Assembly: GCA_025363675.1 (NCBI GenBank)
Contig: JANYDJ010000156.1
Coordinates: 1-56,067, forward strand
Source: Flavobacteriaceae bacterium
GTDB taxonomy: Bacteria > Bacteroidota > Bacteroidia > UKL13-3
Reading direction: 5' to 3'
DNA: 56,067 bases
Every line of letters starts with the position of its first letter. Within the stretch, counting starts at the first letter, position 1. Below the pieces are notes generated by a model that was not told the DNA's origin, made no database searches, and saw only the letters and a program-made list of their open reading frames with translations. Shown here one piece after another: positions 1 to 6,818 of the stretch. Made by a program: the position numbers and the translations under genes.

Positions 1-2148
1 ATTGGCCTTTTGTTGTTATCACTCCTCATTCTATTTGTTGCAATGGGCTGGGCGGGTAATTTGCCCAAGGTAGAAGAATTAGAAAATCCCAAAACTAATT
101 TAGCTACCGAAGTAATTAGCGAAGATGGGGTAGTGCTTGGAAAGTATTATATAGAAAACAGGTCGAATGAAACCTATAAAACTATTGGGCCCAATTTAAT
201 AAATGCTTTAATAGCCACAGAAGATATTCGTTTCAACAAACATTCGGGTATCGATTTTCAGGGACTGGGAACTGGCTTTGTTGCCAATATGATTGGTAAA
301 AAACGGGGAGCATCAACCATTACCCAACAGCTTGCCAAAAACCTTTTTAAGCGTGATGATTTTAGCAATGTATTTAAGAAAACTTTAACCAAACTTAAAG
401 AGTGGGTATTGGCTATACAATTAGAAAAAAGATATACCAAAGAAGAAATCATTACCATGTATTTAAATACGGTACAGTTTTCGGGAAATGCTTTTGGAAT
501 TCGATCGGCAGCCAAGGTTTTTTTTAATAAGAAACCCAGTGATTTGCAGGTGCAAGAAGCAGCAACATTGGTAGGTATATTAAAAGCAATTGGCCGATTT
601 AATCCAGTAAAAAATCCAGAAAATTCTTTGAACCGACGCAATACCGTATTGGGCCAAATGGCAAAGTATGATTATATAAAAAAGGAAGAATTTGAAAAGC
701 TGAAACAATTACCATTGGCAGTTGAGTTTTCGCAGGATGACCATACCGATGGATTGGCCACACATTTTAGAGAATACTTAAGAGGCGAGATAAGCGACTG
801 GGCTGAAAAAAATGGACTGGATATATATAAGGACGGGCTAAAAATATATACCACTATCAATAGTAAAATGCAGCATTATGCAGAAGAGTCCATGGTGGAA
901 CATTTAAAAGAAATTCAAAAAGTATTTAATAGGGAATGGCGTGGTCGTCGTCCACCAGATTTGGATAAGCTATGCAAAGAAAATATGGTGCGTACTGATA
1001 GATATAAAAGATTGAAGCATGCAAAAGCAAATGATAAAGATATTATGCATGAGTTTGAGACCAAAGTAAAAACAAAGGTGTGGACTTACACAGGAATGCG
1101 TGACACACTTATCTCACCTCTCGATTCAATAGGTTATTATAAAATGATGTTGCAAAGTGGTTTTATGGCTATGGATCCACACAATGGGCAAATAAGAGCA
1201 TGGGTTGGCGGACAAAACTATAACTATTTTAAATATGACCATGTGAACCTGAAAGCTACGCGTCAAGTAGGTTCTACATTCAAACCTTTTGTATATTCAT
1301 TGGCAGTAGATAATAATTTTTCACCCTGTACCAAAATTCCAAACCAACCAGTAGTGTTTGAAGAGTTTGATAATTGGTCACCAAAAAATAGCGATGGCAC
1401 CACCAGTGGGAGAGACCTTACCATGTATCAAGGATTGGCAGGTTCAGTAAATAATATAGTAGCATATTTGCTGAAACAATTAGGCCCCAATGGTCCGCAA
1501 ACGGTAATAGATTTGGCCCGTAAAATGGGAATAAAAGGCAAGCTAGAACCTTATCCATCTATATGTTTGGGCGTGTTCGATTTAAGTGTGTATGAAATGG
1601 TTGGAGCCTTTAGCACCTTTGCCAATAAAGGACTTTGGGTTAAGCCACAATATATAAGTAAAATAACCGATAAAGCAGGCAATGTATTATATACACCGCA
1701 AATGGAAACACAGGAAGCCATGAGCGAACAAACAGCTTATATCATGTGCAGAATTTTGGAAGGTGTTACCTCGCACGGAACTGGTTGGGAAATAAAAAAT
1801 AAATATAAAATTAAAGGAGCAACAGGCGGTAAAACGGGAACCACACAAAATAATACCGATGGCTGGTTTATGGGCATTACGCCAAATTTAACCGCAGGTT
1901 GTTGGACAGGTTGCGAAGATATGGGAGTGCATTTTCAAAGTACCGCAAACGGAAGTGGGGCTACCATGTCGCTACCTATTTGGGGATTGTTTTTCCAAAA
2001 AGTACAAGCCGATCCCACTCTCAAAATAGAATTTCCCGATATGTTTGAACCACCCAAAAAGAAAATGACGATAGAGATTGATTGTGCGAAATATACTGGT
2101 GATGGTGATGGTACGCCGATTGATTTTAATAATATTGGTGGGGAGTAG
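1..2148 (+). CDS. mrcA: Penicillin-binding protein 1A (class A PBP), 5' end outside the window
   Basis: Bifunctional peptidoglycan glycosyltransferase/DD-transpeptidase that polymerises lipid II and crosslinks the stem peptides in the periplasm. The reading frame is open at base 1 and the first visible residues are a hydrophobic membrane anchor, so the short cytoplasmic N-terminus lies upstream; a TTG at base 10 is only a possible internal start. The GT51 domain comes first, with the catalytic Glu in EDIRFNKHSG (codon 220-222), then GASTITQQLAKN and the RYTKEEIITMYLN segment. The transpeptidase domain follows, with the nucleophile in STFK (Ser codon 1273-1275), SVN near base 1447 and KTGTT near base 1831. 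About 715 residues are visible, usual for the family. All catalytic motifs are intact, so the enzyme should be active. The family assignment is firm; mrcA versus other class A names is convention. Confidence 0.95.
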   Translation: MGLLLLSLLILFVAMGWAGNLPKVEELENPKTNLATEVISEDGVVLGKYYIENRSNETYKTIGPNLINALIATEDIRFNKHSGIDFQGLGTGFVANMIGKKRGASTITQQLAKNLFKRDDFSNVFKKTLTKLKEWVLAIQLEKRYTKEEIITMYLNTVQFSGNAFGIRSAAKVFFNKKPSDLQVQEAATLVGILKAIGRFNPVKNPENSLNRRNTVLGQMAKYDYIKKEEFEKLKQLPLAVEFSQDDHTDGLATHFREYLRGEISDWAEKNGLDIYKDGLKIYTTINSKMQHYAEESMVEHLKEIQKVFNREWRGRRPPDLDKLCKENMVRTDRYKRLKHAKANDKDIMHEFETKVKTKVWTYTGMRDTLISPLDSIGYYKMMLQSGFMAMDPHNGQIRAWVGGQNYNYFKYDHVNLKATRQVGSTFKPFVYSLAVDNNFSPCTKIPNQPVVFEEFDNWSPKNSDGTTSGRDLTMYQGLAGSVNNIVAYLLKQLGPNGPQTVIDLARKMGIKGKLEPYPSICLGVFDLSVYEMVGAFSTFANKGLWVKPQYISKITDKAGNVLYTPQMETQEAMSEQTAYIMCRILEGVTSHGTGWEIKNKYKIKGATGGKTGTTQNNTDGWFMGITPNLTAGCWTGCEDMGVHFQSTANGSGATMSLPIWGLFFQKVQADPTLKIEFPDMFEPPKKKMTIEIDCAKYTGDGDGTPIDFNNIGGE

Positions 2149-2232
2149 CATTGTAGACAAAAATATATAGACAAAAGAATAAAGATAGTGTTAGGTGCCT
2201 CAGCTATATTCACAAATCTGCCACACTATTAG

Positions 2233-2700
2233 TCACGCAGCGTTGCTAACTTCCACTGTATTCTTCAAAATAGCCAGCGTATTCTTCCAATAAAAATCCA
2301 CATGCTTATATATAATTTCTGTTGGGAAATTAGAAATATTTAACGTCAGCAAAGTTTGATTTTCTTGTTCAGATAATATAAATTCTAAACTTGTATAATT
2401 CTCTGGTTTGTCTTCCAAATGCGATATAGAACTTATATAATTGTATTGTAATATTCTTTCAGGTTCAAACTGTAAAACAAATCCCTTATTTTCAAACTTC
2501 ACATGGTGAAAACCCTTGATAGTAATAGTACTCCCAACTTTCCAATCAGTAATAATCTCCAAATCAAAATCATCTTCACCCATCCATTGTTTCATTTGTG
2601 AGGGGATGGTGAAGGCGGCCCAGAGTTTTGAGGTGGAGGCCTTGATGAGGATGTTTTTTGTCTGAATCACTGATTTGCTCGGATTGTTACTGGTAGTCAT
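2233..2700 (-). CDS. SRPBCC / AHSA1-like domain protein
   Basis: A 155-residue soluble protein with the pattern of the START/SRPBCC (AHSA1, Aha1-C-like) fold: an N-terminal strand ending in IKAS, then LWAAFTIPSQMKQWMG, a central block of strands including GSTITIKGFHHVKFENKG, and a long C-terminal helix beginning near HVDFYWKNTLAIL. The fold forms a hydrophobic ligand cavity, but ligands differ greatly among members and none can be named here. There is no signal peptide or membrane segment. It ends 84 bp from the convergent PBP gene and lies 7 bp downstream of the next minus-strand gene's stop, so the two minus-strand genes may be cotranscribed. The family is likely from the overall pattern; the function is unknown. 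Confidence 0.7.
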   Translation of the reverse strand: MTTSNNPSKSVIQTKNILIKASTSKLWAAFTIPSQMKQWMGEDDFDLEIITDWKVGSTITIKGFHHVKFENKGFVLQFEPERILQYNYISSISHLEDKPENYTSLEFILSEQENQTLLTLNISNFPTEIIYKHVDFYWKNTLAILKNTVEVSNAA

Positions 2701-2707
2701 TCATATT

Positions 2708-3229
2708 TTATTTCTTCTTTAATATTCCTTTTTCATTTATTATATACACTGTTTCCTGTTCTGATATAGTTTTGTTTGTTTTATTGTCTAGTTCATTTTC
2801 AGTAATTACTATTTGATTGTTATTGTCAATAATTATACTATATTTATATATAAAGTTAGATTCTATCAAACATTTACTTCTAGTTAATCTCTGCAAAGTA
2901 GTGGTTGTGCCAAGTGTATCAGTGATATAAATATAAGGAAAGTGTTTTGCTTTAATTTGTTCGCAAATTATCAATACATTATATTTGGAATTTATGGGTA
3001 ACTTTCCCATTATTTCATATCCTGCGGGAGTGAAAGGGCCGACTACTGATTTTATGCTATCGGCCAATTCTACTTTTTCAAGACCACAGTTAAATTCAAT
3101 TGGTAACTTGAGAATCGGAACTTTGTTGATGAATTCCAAAGCATATATATATGCCATACTCTCTTCTGTGGTTTGGCTTTTGCCTATAAGGGACAAAAGA
3201 ATAAATAATGTTGATAAGGCTTTTTTCAT
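2708..3229 (-). CDS. Small secreted hypothetical protein
   Basis: A 173-residue protein with a clear signal peptide (MKKALSTLFILLSLIGKSQ, cleavage probably near residue 19). I do not recognise a domain in the rest, which is mixed alpha/beta with several Ile/Tyr-rich strands and ends in three lysines. The start is fixed by the signal peptide; no Shine-Dalgarno is visible, as is common in this phylum. A TATATTTG box lies about 50 bp upstream (3280-3287). The signal peptide and first ~40 codons are duplicated just upstream next to a second palindrome pair (see 3406-3531). It may be cotranscribed with the SRPBCC gene that follows after 3 bp. It is probably a periplasmic or surface protein of unknown role. 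Confidence 0.6.
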   Translation of the reverse strand: MKKALSTLFILLSLIGKSQTTEESMAYIYALEFINKVPILKLPIEFNCGLEKVELADSIKSVVGPFTPAGYEIMGKLPINSKYNVLIICEQIKAKHFPYIYITDTLGTTTTLQRLTRSKCLIESNFIYKYSIIIDNNNQIVITENELDNKTNKTISEQETVYIINEKGILKKK

Positions 3230-3279
3230 TATATATATATATTGTAAAGTATGCTACACAAGGGATATAATCCACGCTG

Positions 3280-3287
3280 CAAATATA
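3280..3287 (-). promoter_or_regulatory. TAnnTTTG -7 box (TATATTTG) upstream of the small secreted gene
   Basis: TATATTTG on the minus strand fits the Bacteroidota -7 consensus TAnnTTTG and lies about 50 bp before the ATG at 3229. No clear -33 TTTG was found at the usual 19-20 bp distance. The same box with its flank is repeated at 3581-3588 and, in a related form, at 4314-4321, each beside a palindrome. Confidence 0.4.
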
Positions 3288-3317
3288 GTGAGTAGTTTAT
3301 ATGAGTTTGCTACCCTC

Positions 3318-3411
3318 TGAGGTCGGCGACAACGCCGACCTCAAGCAGTGTGTATCGAGATACCCAGAGCAGTTCCACCATGCCTATGGTCGGTGTTGTC
3401 GCCGATCATAG
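3318..3411. repeat. REPIN A: inverted pair of REP-like palindromes
   Basis: The first hairpin, 3318-3343, has arms TGAGGTCGGCG / CGCCGACCTCA and an ACAA loop. The second, 3384-3411, has arms CTATGGTCGGTG / CGCCGATCATAG and a TTGT loop. The cores are reverse complements of each other (GGTCGGCG-acaa versus GGTCGGCG-ttgt), so the two REPs face each other across a 40-bp spacer, which is the definition of a REPIN. The GC-rich cores stand out in very AT-rich DNA. Second-arm substitutions (G to T or C to T) keep G-U pairing possible in RNA. Confidence 0.85.
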
Positions 3412-3531
3412 AATAATCGGAACTTTGTTGATGAATTCAGTTGCATATATAGATGCCATACTCTCTTCTGTGGTTTGGCTTTTGCTTGCAAGTGACAAAA
3501 GAATAAATAACATTAATAAGGCTTTTTTCAT
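3406..3531 (-). pseudogene. Truncated duplicate of the small secreted gene (signal peptide plus ~22 codons)
   Basis: From ATG at 3531 the minus strand reads MKKALLMLFILLSLASKSQ and about 22 further residues closely matching the intact neighbour (TEESMASIYATEFINKVPI versus TEESMAYIYALEFINKVPI). It then hits a TGA at 3406-3408 that lies inside the palindrome of REPIN A. The reading frame was thus closed when the repeat unit was joined to it. The 41-residue product still carries a plausible signal peptide and has its own TATATTTG box at 3581-3588, so expression of a short exported peptide is conceivable but unproven. Confidence 0.75.
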
Positions 3532-3580
3532 TTTTTGTATTTTATAAAGTATGCTACAACATTGGGCAAAATCCACGCTG

Positions 3581-3588
3581 CAAATATA
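3581..3588 (-). promoter_or_regulatory. TAnnTTTG -7 box (TATATTTG) in the second duplicated copy
   Basis: This is the same TATATTTG element and flank as at 3280-3287, carried along in the duplication. It lies about 50 bp before the truncated reading frame starting at 3531. No -33 element is evident. Confidence 0.35.
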
Positions 3589-3618
3589 GTGAGTAGTTTA
3601 TATGAGTTTGCTACCCTC

Positions 3619-3712
3619 TGAGGTCGGCGACAACGCCGACCTCAATCATTATGTGTCGAGATGCCTAGAGCAGTTCCACCATGCCTATGGTCGGCGTTGT
3701 CGCCGATCATAG
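3619..3712. repeat. REPIN B: inverted pair of REP-like palindromes
   Basis: Hairpin 3619-3644 (TGAGGTCGGCG / CGCCGACCTCA, loop ACAA) and hairpin 3685-3712 (CTATGGTCGGCG / CGCCGATCATAG, loop TTGT) are separated by 40 bp. It is the duplicated partner of REPIN A and has the same layout; it differs in the spacer and restores the GGTCGGCG core of the second hairpin. Confidence 0.85.
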
Positions 3713-3739
3713 AGGACGAGTAGAAAGTACCGCCTTTGC

Positions 3740-3785
3740 CTATGGTCGGCGTTTTGCCTATGGTCGGCGTTGTCGCCGACCATAG
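3740..3785. repeat. REP half-site and single perfect REP palindrome downstream of the RAYT gene
   Basis: Bases 3740-3751 are a lone left arm (CTATGGTCGGCG). Bases 3758-3785 are a perfect palindrome with arms CTATGGTCGGCG / CGCCGACCATAG around TTGT. It lies 20 bp beyond the stop of the transposase gene (3806), so the transposase has REP elements on both sides. The lone half-arm next to it looks like the product of an aborted or recombined copy. Confidence 0.85.
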
Positions 3786-3805
3786 AATAGGAGGGTGTCG
3801 CATCA

Positions 3806-4309
3806 CTATATATGTTCTGTATAATGTGTTAAAAAATCCCAATCTTTTTCTTCATTTAATCTATAATACTTGGCAGAGGAAAATTCATACTCTTCTGCAT
3901 ACGCACATAAACCTGCTTTCACAGGATTCTGATGTATATAGTTTAGTTTTTGTTCAGCCACTTCTCTATTATACATTTTAGCTTTAAAAGGTCTACGTTC
4001 CCAAAAGTGATATTCTCTATCCTGTTGGGTACTTTTATAATTATTGAGTTGCGGTGAATTTGTATCAATCAATTTAAATTTTAGTTGTTGTGCTGTATAT
4101 GTCATGAATCTTCGTTGAACATTTTTTTCAATATAAGCATCTTGTTTGTTCCACAACAGATGTATATGGTTGGGCATTATTACAAAGCCATATAGCCAAA
4201 TTCTTTTATCTTCCACTAAAAACTTAAGACTATCTATTATAATGTTTTTTGATACATTATCTTCTAATAATGGTTGCCAATTCAAACAGGTAGCAGTATA
4301 GAATTCCAT
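3806..4309 (-). CDS. REP-associated tyrosine transposase (RAYT, Y1 HUH transposase)
   Basis: A 167-residue single-domain protein of the Y1/IS200-like HUH family in its RAYT (TnpA-REP) branch, which nicks and rejoins single-stranded REP hairpins. Visible are the N-terminal FYTATCLNWQPLL, the metal-binding H48-I49-H50 in MPNHIHLLW, the WERRPFKAK segment and the catalytic Tyr124 in KLNYIHQNPVKAG, all typical of RAYTs. No residue appears to be missing, so it may be active. It is flanked by REPIN C upstream and by a single REP plus REPIN B downstream, the expected layout of a REPtron. The start is the ATG at 4309, only four bases after a TATATTTG box, so the mRNA may be leaderless; a slightly different start cannot be excluded. 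RAYTs are usually single-copy and domesticated, unlike IS200 transposases. Confidence 0.9.
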   Translation of the reverse strand: MEFYTATCLNWQPLLEDNVSKNIIIDSLKFLVEDKRIWLYGFVIMPNHIHLLWNKQDAYIEKNVQRRFMTYTAQQLKFKLIDTNSPQLNNYKSTQQDREYHFWERRPFKAKMYNREVAEQKLNYIHQNPVKAGLCAYAEEYEFSSAKYYRLNEEKDWDFLTHYTEHI

Positions 4310-4313
4310 GCAA

Positions 4314-4321
4314 CAAATATA
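4314..4321 (-). promoter_or_regulatory. TAnnTTTG -7 box (TATATTTG) abutting the RAYT start codon
   Basis: TATATTTG on the minus strand ends four bases before the RAYT ATG. Together with about 35 bp of flank it resembles the sequences beside REPIN A and B, so the REP unit may include a promoter facing away from the hairpins. No -33 element was found. Confidence 0.35.
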
Positions 4322-4350
4322 GTGTGAGAGTTTATAAGTGTGCTACTCCT

Positions 4351-4448
4351 TGAGGTCGGCGACAACGCCGACCTCAGGCAGCATGCATCAACAAGAGTAG
4401 TTTTCACGATACCACCATGCCTATGGTCGGCGTTGTCGCCGATCATAG
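4351..4448. repeat. REPIN C: inverted pair of REP-like palindromes upstream of the RAYT gene
   Basis: Hairpin 4351-4376 (TGAGGTCGGCG / CGCCGACCTCA, loop ACAA) and hairpin 4421-4448 (CTATGGTCGGCG / CGCCGATCATAG, loop TTGT) have a 44-bp spacer. The spacer shares ACCACCATGC with the other two pairs but is otherwise different, so this is a diverged member and not part of the tandem duplication. It separates the RAYT gene from gatB. Confidence 0.85.
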
Positions 4449-4470
4449 AGGACGAGTACACAAAATCCCC

Positions 4471-4478
4471 TAACTTTG
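4471..4478 (+). promoter_or_regulatory. Putative gatB promoter -7 box (TAACTTTG)
   Basis: TAACTTTG fits TAnnTTTG and ends 13 bp before the gatB ATG, immediately outside REPIN C. No good -33 TTTG is present at 19-20 bp upstream, where the end of the palindrome lies. Confidence 0.4.
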
Positions 4479-4491
4479 CACCACCTAAAAA

Positions 4492-5949
4492 ATGGAAGAA
4501 ACAATATACGACAAATACGAACCGGTGATAGGGCTCGAGGTTCACAGCCAGTTGCTTACCCATAGCAAGGCATTTTGTAGCGACCCTATCGAATATGGTG
4601 CAATGCCCAATACACAAGTGGGCGTTATCAGTTTGGGTCACCCGGGTACTTTGCCTTTTCATAATAAGGCAGCGGTTGATTTAACTATTAAAATGGGATT
4701 GGCTTGCAACTGCCATATCAGAGAAGTGAATCACTATGCACGCAAGAATTATTTCTATGCCGATTTGCCAAAAGGCTATCAGATTACGCAGGACAAAACT
4801 CCTATATGTTTTGAAGGACATATAGATATAACCACCAAAGATGGTGTGACAAAACGTATCGGAATAGAACGTATACACATGGAGGAAGACTCAGGCAAAA
4901 GTATGCACGACCAAGATGTATATGATTCGCTTATCGACTACAACCGTGCGGGAACACCGCTGATGGAAATTGTAACCAAGCCCGATTTTAGAACCGGCGA
5001 AGAAGCGTATGCATATATAAGTTTGATACGCCAAATGGTGCGTTATTTAGATATTTCGGATGGTAATATGGAAGAAGGTTCTTTGCGTTGCGATGCGAAT
5101 ATTTCTGTGAGAATAAAAGGTGCAGAAAAATTTGGAACCAAGGTGGAGGTAAAAAATATGAACTCGATGCGTAACGTGCAACGTGCCATAGATTTTGAAA
5201 TAAAAAGACAAATAGATTTAATAGAAGCAGGTGGAACTATAGTATCGGATACCAGAACTTTCGATGCTCAGAAAAACCTAACAATATCGATGCGTAGCAA
5301 AGAAGCGGCAAATGATTATCGTTATTTTCCTGAGCCTGATTTGCCACCATTACATGTGGGAAAAGAATGGGTAGCCCGCATTAAAGAGCAAATGCCCGAA
5401 CTGCCTGCACAGCTTGCTACACGCTTGGTTGCAGACTATCATATAACAGCGTATGATGCACAAGTGCTAACAGAACTTAAAGAAACAGCCTATTACTTTT
5501 TAGAAATTTGCAAGCATACCACAAATTATAAATCGGCAGCGAATTGGTTGATGGGTGCGGTGAAAAACTATATGAACCAACAAGCAGTAGAGTTGAAAGA
5601 TTTTCCATTGAAAGCTTCACAAATTGCAGAAATTATAAAACTAATTGATGATGGCAAATTGAGTAATTCAGCCGCATCGCAAATATTGTTTCCAGCATTC
5701 TGTAATAAACCCGAAAGTAATGCAGCAGCACTTGCACAAGAATTAAACTTAATACAAGAGAGTGATGAAGGTTCTATCAAACCCATGGTAGAAGCGGTAT
5801 TGGCAGCATGGCCCGATAAGATAATAGAATACAAAGCCGGCAAAAAAAATCTGATGGGTTTGTTTGTAGGTGAGGTAATGAAACGCAGTCAAGGTAAAGC
5901 GGATCCAAAACTCACAAACAAATTGCTGATGGAATTGTTAGATAATTAA
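4492..5949 (+). CDS. gatB: Aspartyl/glutamyl-tRNA(Asn/Gln) amidotransferase subunit B
   Basis: Subunit of the GatCAB transamidosome, which converts Glu-tRNA(Gln) or Asp-tRNA(Asn) to the amidated form in the cytoplasm; GatB holds the kinase and tRNA-binding parts. The 485 residues open with YEPVIGLEVHSQLLTHSKAF, the family signature with the Zn-site Cys in AFCSD. They continue through HMEEDSGKS, YNRAGTPLMEIVTKPD and RCDANISVR, and end with the helical YqeY-like tail (LMGLFVGEVMKRSQGKADP). Length and motifs are normal. gatA and gatC are not in the window, as is common in this phylum. The start ATG at 4492 gives METIYDKYEPVIG-type spacing to the first motif. Confidence 0.97.
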   Translation: MEETIYDKYEPVIGLEVHSQLLTHSKAFCSDPIEYGAMPNTQVGVISLGHPGTLPFHNKAAVDLTIKMGLACNCHIREVNHYARKNYFYADLPKGYQITQDKTPICFEGHIDITTKDGVTKRIGIERIHMEEDSGKSMHDQDVYDSLIDYNRAGTPLMEIVTKPDFRTGEEAYAYISLIRQMVRYLDISDGNMEEGSLRCDANISVRIKGAEKFGTKVEVKNMNSMRNVQRAIDFEIKRQIDLIEAGGTIVSDTRTFDAQKNLTISMRSKEAANDYRYFPEPDLPPLHVGKEWVARIKEQMPELPAQLATRLVADYHITAYDAQVLTELKETAYYFLEICKHTTNYKSAANWLMGAVKNYMNQQAVELKDFPLKASQIAEIIKLIDDGKLSNSAASQILFPAFCNKPESNAAALAQELNLIQESDEGSIKPMVEAVLAAWPDKIIEYKAGKKNLMGLFVGEVMKRSQGKADPKLTNKLLMELLDN

Positions 5950-5961
5950 TATAATAAAACA

Positions 5962-6028
5962 CAAACGTCATCCGATAGCTATCGGATGCGAGGAGGAACG
6001 ACGAAGCAATCTCAATCGAAGCAATTTT
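5962..6028. repeat. Dispersed-repeat-like element with a perfect 20-bp palindrome
   Basis: Bases 5969-5988 form the perfect palindrome CATCCGATAG / CTATCGGATG. It is followed by GCGAGGAGGAACGACGAAGC and AATCTC, a wording I recognise as a common interspersed repeat in environmental bacterial genomes (GTCAT..GCGAGGAACGAAGCAATCTC type). The element is moderately GC-rich against its surroundings. It lies in the short gap between gatB and the next gene and has no coding capacity. Confidence 0.6.
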
Positions 6029-6055
6029 CTCCTTACAAACGATAAATAAATATAG

Positions 6056-6295
6056 ATGAAAAAGTATATTATATTCTCATTCTTTATTCTTGTTTCAGTT
6101 GCAGAAATGATGGCCCAGTGCAGTATGTGCAAAGCCAATGCAAAAACAGCTAGTGAAGGTGGTAGCAATATCGGCAAAGGATTAAATGCGGGTATTGAAT
6201 ATATGTTAGTGGTACCTTATATAGCAGCCGCAGTTGTGGGAGTGCTTTGGTATATCAACTATCGTAAAAAGCAAGCACAGCAAAATGCCCAATAA
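6056..6295 (+). CDS. Small membrane protein with CSMCKA motif
   Basis: A 79-residue protein with a signal peptide ending in MMAQ, directly followed by the mature N-terminus CSMCKANAKTASE. Then comes one transmembrane helix (about residues 48-68) and a basic, Gln-rich cytoplasmic tail (YRKKQAQQNAQ). The CxxC pair next to the cleavage site suggests a redox or metal role, but no function can be assigned. Its end overlaps the start of the DUF983 gene by 11 bp, so the two are translated from one message and may cooperate; both carry CxxC pairs. Confidence 0.65.
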   Translation: MKKYIIFSFFILVSVAEMMAQCSMCKANAKTASEGGSNIGKGLNAGIEYMLVVPYIAAAVVGVLWYINYRKKQAQQNAQ

Positions 6296-6689
6296 GCCCG
6301 CCAAGTCCAGATTTGAAGCCATTGTTAGATGTATGTGTCCACGTTGTTATAGTGGCAATGTTTTCAAGTATCCAATGAGCAAAATTTCTAAATTTAATAT
6401 CATGTATGATGATTGCCCCGTGTGCGGATTGCATTATGAACTGGAGCCCGGATATTTTTATAGTGCCATGTATATTAGTTATGCATTGTCGTCGGGAGTA
6501 ACGCTGGTACTCGGGTTTCTCATGTATAAATTTTTTAATGACCCAGCACTTTGGGTTTATGCAACCATGATAATATCTTCGATGCTTTTGCTTTCTCCAT
6601 TATCGTTAAGATTTTCGCGGATGCTCACATTGCATTACATTTCTCCTATTAGGTTTGATAAGAAGTATCAGGAGCAACGCCCAGCCTAG
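6285..6689 (+). CDS. DUF983 family membrane protein
   Basis: A 134-residue protein starting at ATG 6285 (MPNKPAKSRFEAI). A longer reading from 6234 would overlap the preceding gene by 62 bp and lacks family resemblance. It carries the four-Cys pattern of DUF983 (CPRCYSGNVF and CPVCGLHYELEPGYFYSA), probably a zinc-ribbon-like knuckle. Two transmembrane helices follow (approximately residues 57-80 and 86-106), then a basic tail. Members are widespread in Bacteroidota and Alphaproteobacteria and often lie near cytochrome oxidase genes; their role is unknown. It overlaps the preceding small CxxC membrane protein by 11 bp. Confidence 0.8.
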   Translation: MPNKPAKSRFEAIVRCMCPRCYSGNVFKYPMSKISKFNIMYDDCPVCGLHYELEPGYFYSAMYISYALSSGVTLVLGFLMYKFFNDPALWVYATMIISSMLLLSPLSLRFSRMLTLHYISPIRFDKKYQEQRPA

Positions 6690-6725
6690 CCTCAGCCAAA
6701 GCTTATCCAAAATCTTTCCACCGCG

Positions 6726-6757
6726 TTTGGTATTTGAAAAATCTGCGTCTATCTTTG
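6726..6757 (+). promoter_or_regulatory. Bacteroidota-type promoter (-33 TTTG, -7 TATCTTTG)
   Basis: TTTG at 6726-6729 and TATCTTTG at 6750-6757 are separated by 20 bp, matching the TTTG-N19/20-TAnnTTTG consensus of the primary sigma factor in this phylum. It is the best promoter match in the window and would drive the M23 peptidase gene with a ~55-nt leader. Confidence 0.6.
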
Positions 6758-6818
6758 CCAAGTCTAAAAAATGCCTATGCACCTAATTGTACTTATCTAA
6801 AACATTAATTTCCAACCA

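Larger units (their letters stand above)
3115..3712. repeat. Tandem duplication, two copies of about 300 bp (period 302)
   Basis: Bases 3115-3416 and 3417-3712 align almost end to end. Each copy holds, on the minus strand, a REPIN, a TATATTTG promoter-like box and the first ~40 codons of the small secreted gene. The copies differ at roughly one base in ten inside the coding part, but the 40 bp around the first palindrome are nearly identical. Copy 1 runs on into the intact gene; copy 2 (right) is cut off by copy 1's palindrome. It therefore looks like a non-recent tandem duplication of palindrome plus gene start, and not two independent insertions. Confidence 0.85.

Noticed and set aside
3350..3981. 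Several short open frames (60-80 codons) in the REP region
   Set aside because: They consist of translated palindromes (repeated MPMVGVVADH type) and antisense of the RAYT gene.
3806..4309. Y1 transposase considered as an IS200/IS605 insertion sequence
   Set aside because: Motifs WERRPFKAK and YIHQNPVKAG and flanking REPs fit RAYT; no IS ends or target-site features are seen.
4282..4662. 126-codon minus-strand frame running through REPIN C into gatB
   Set aside because: It overlaps the conserved 5' part of gatB and the palindromes; its translation has no plausible signal or fold.
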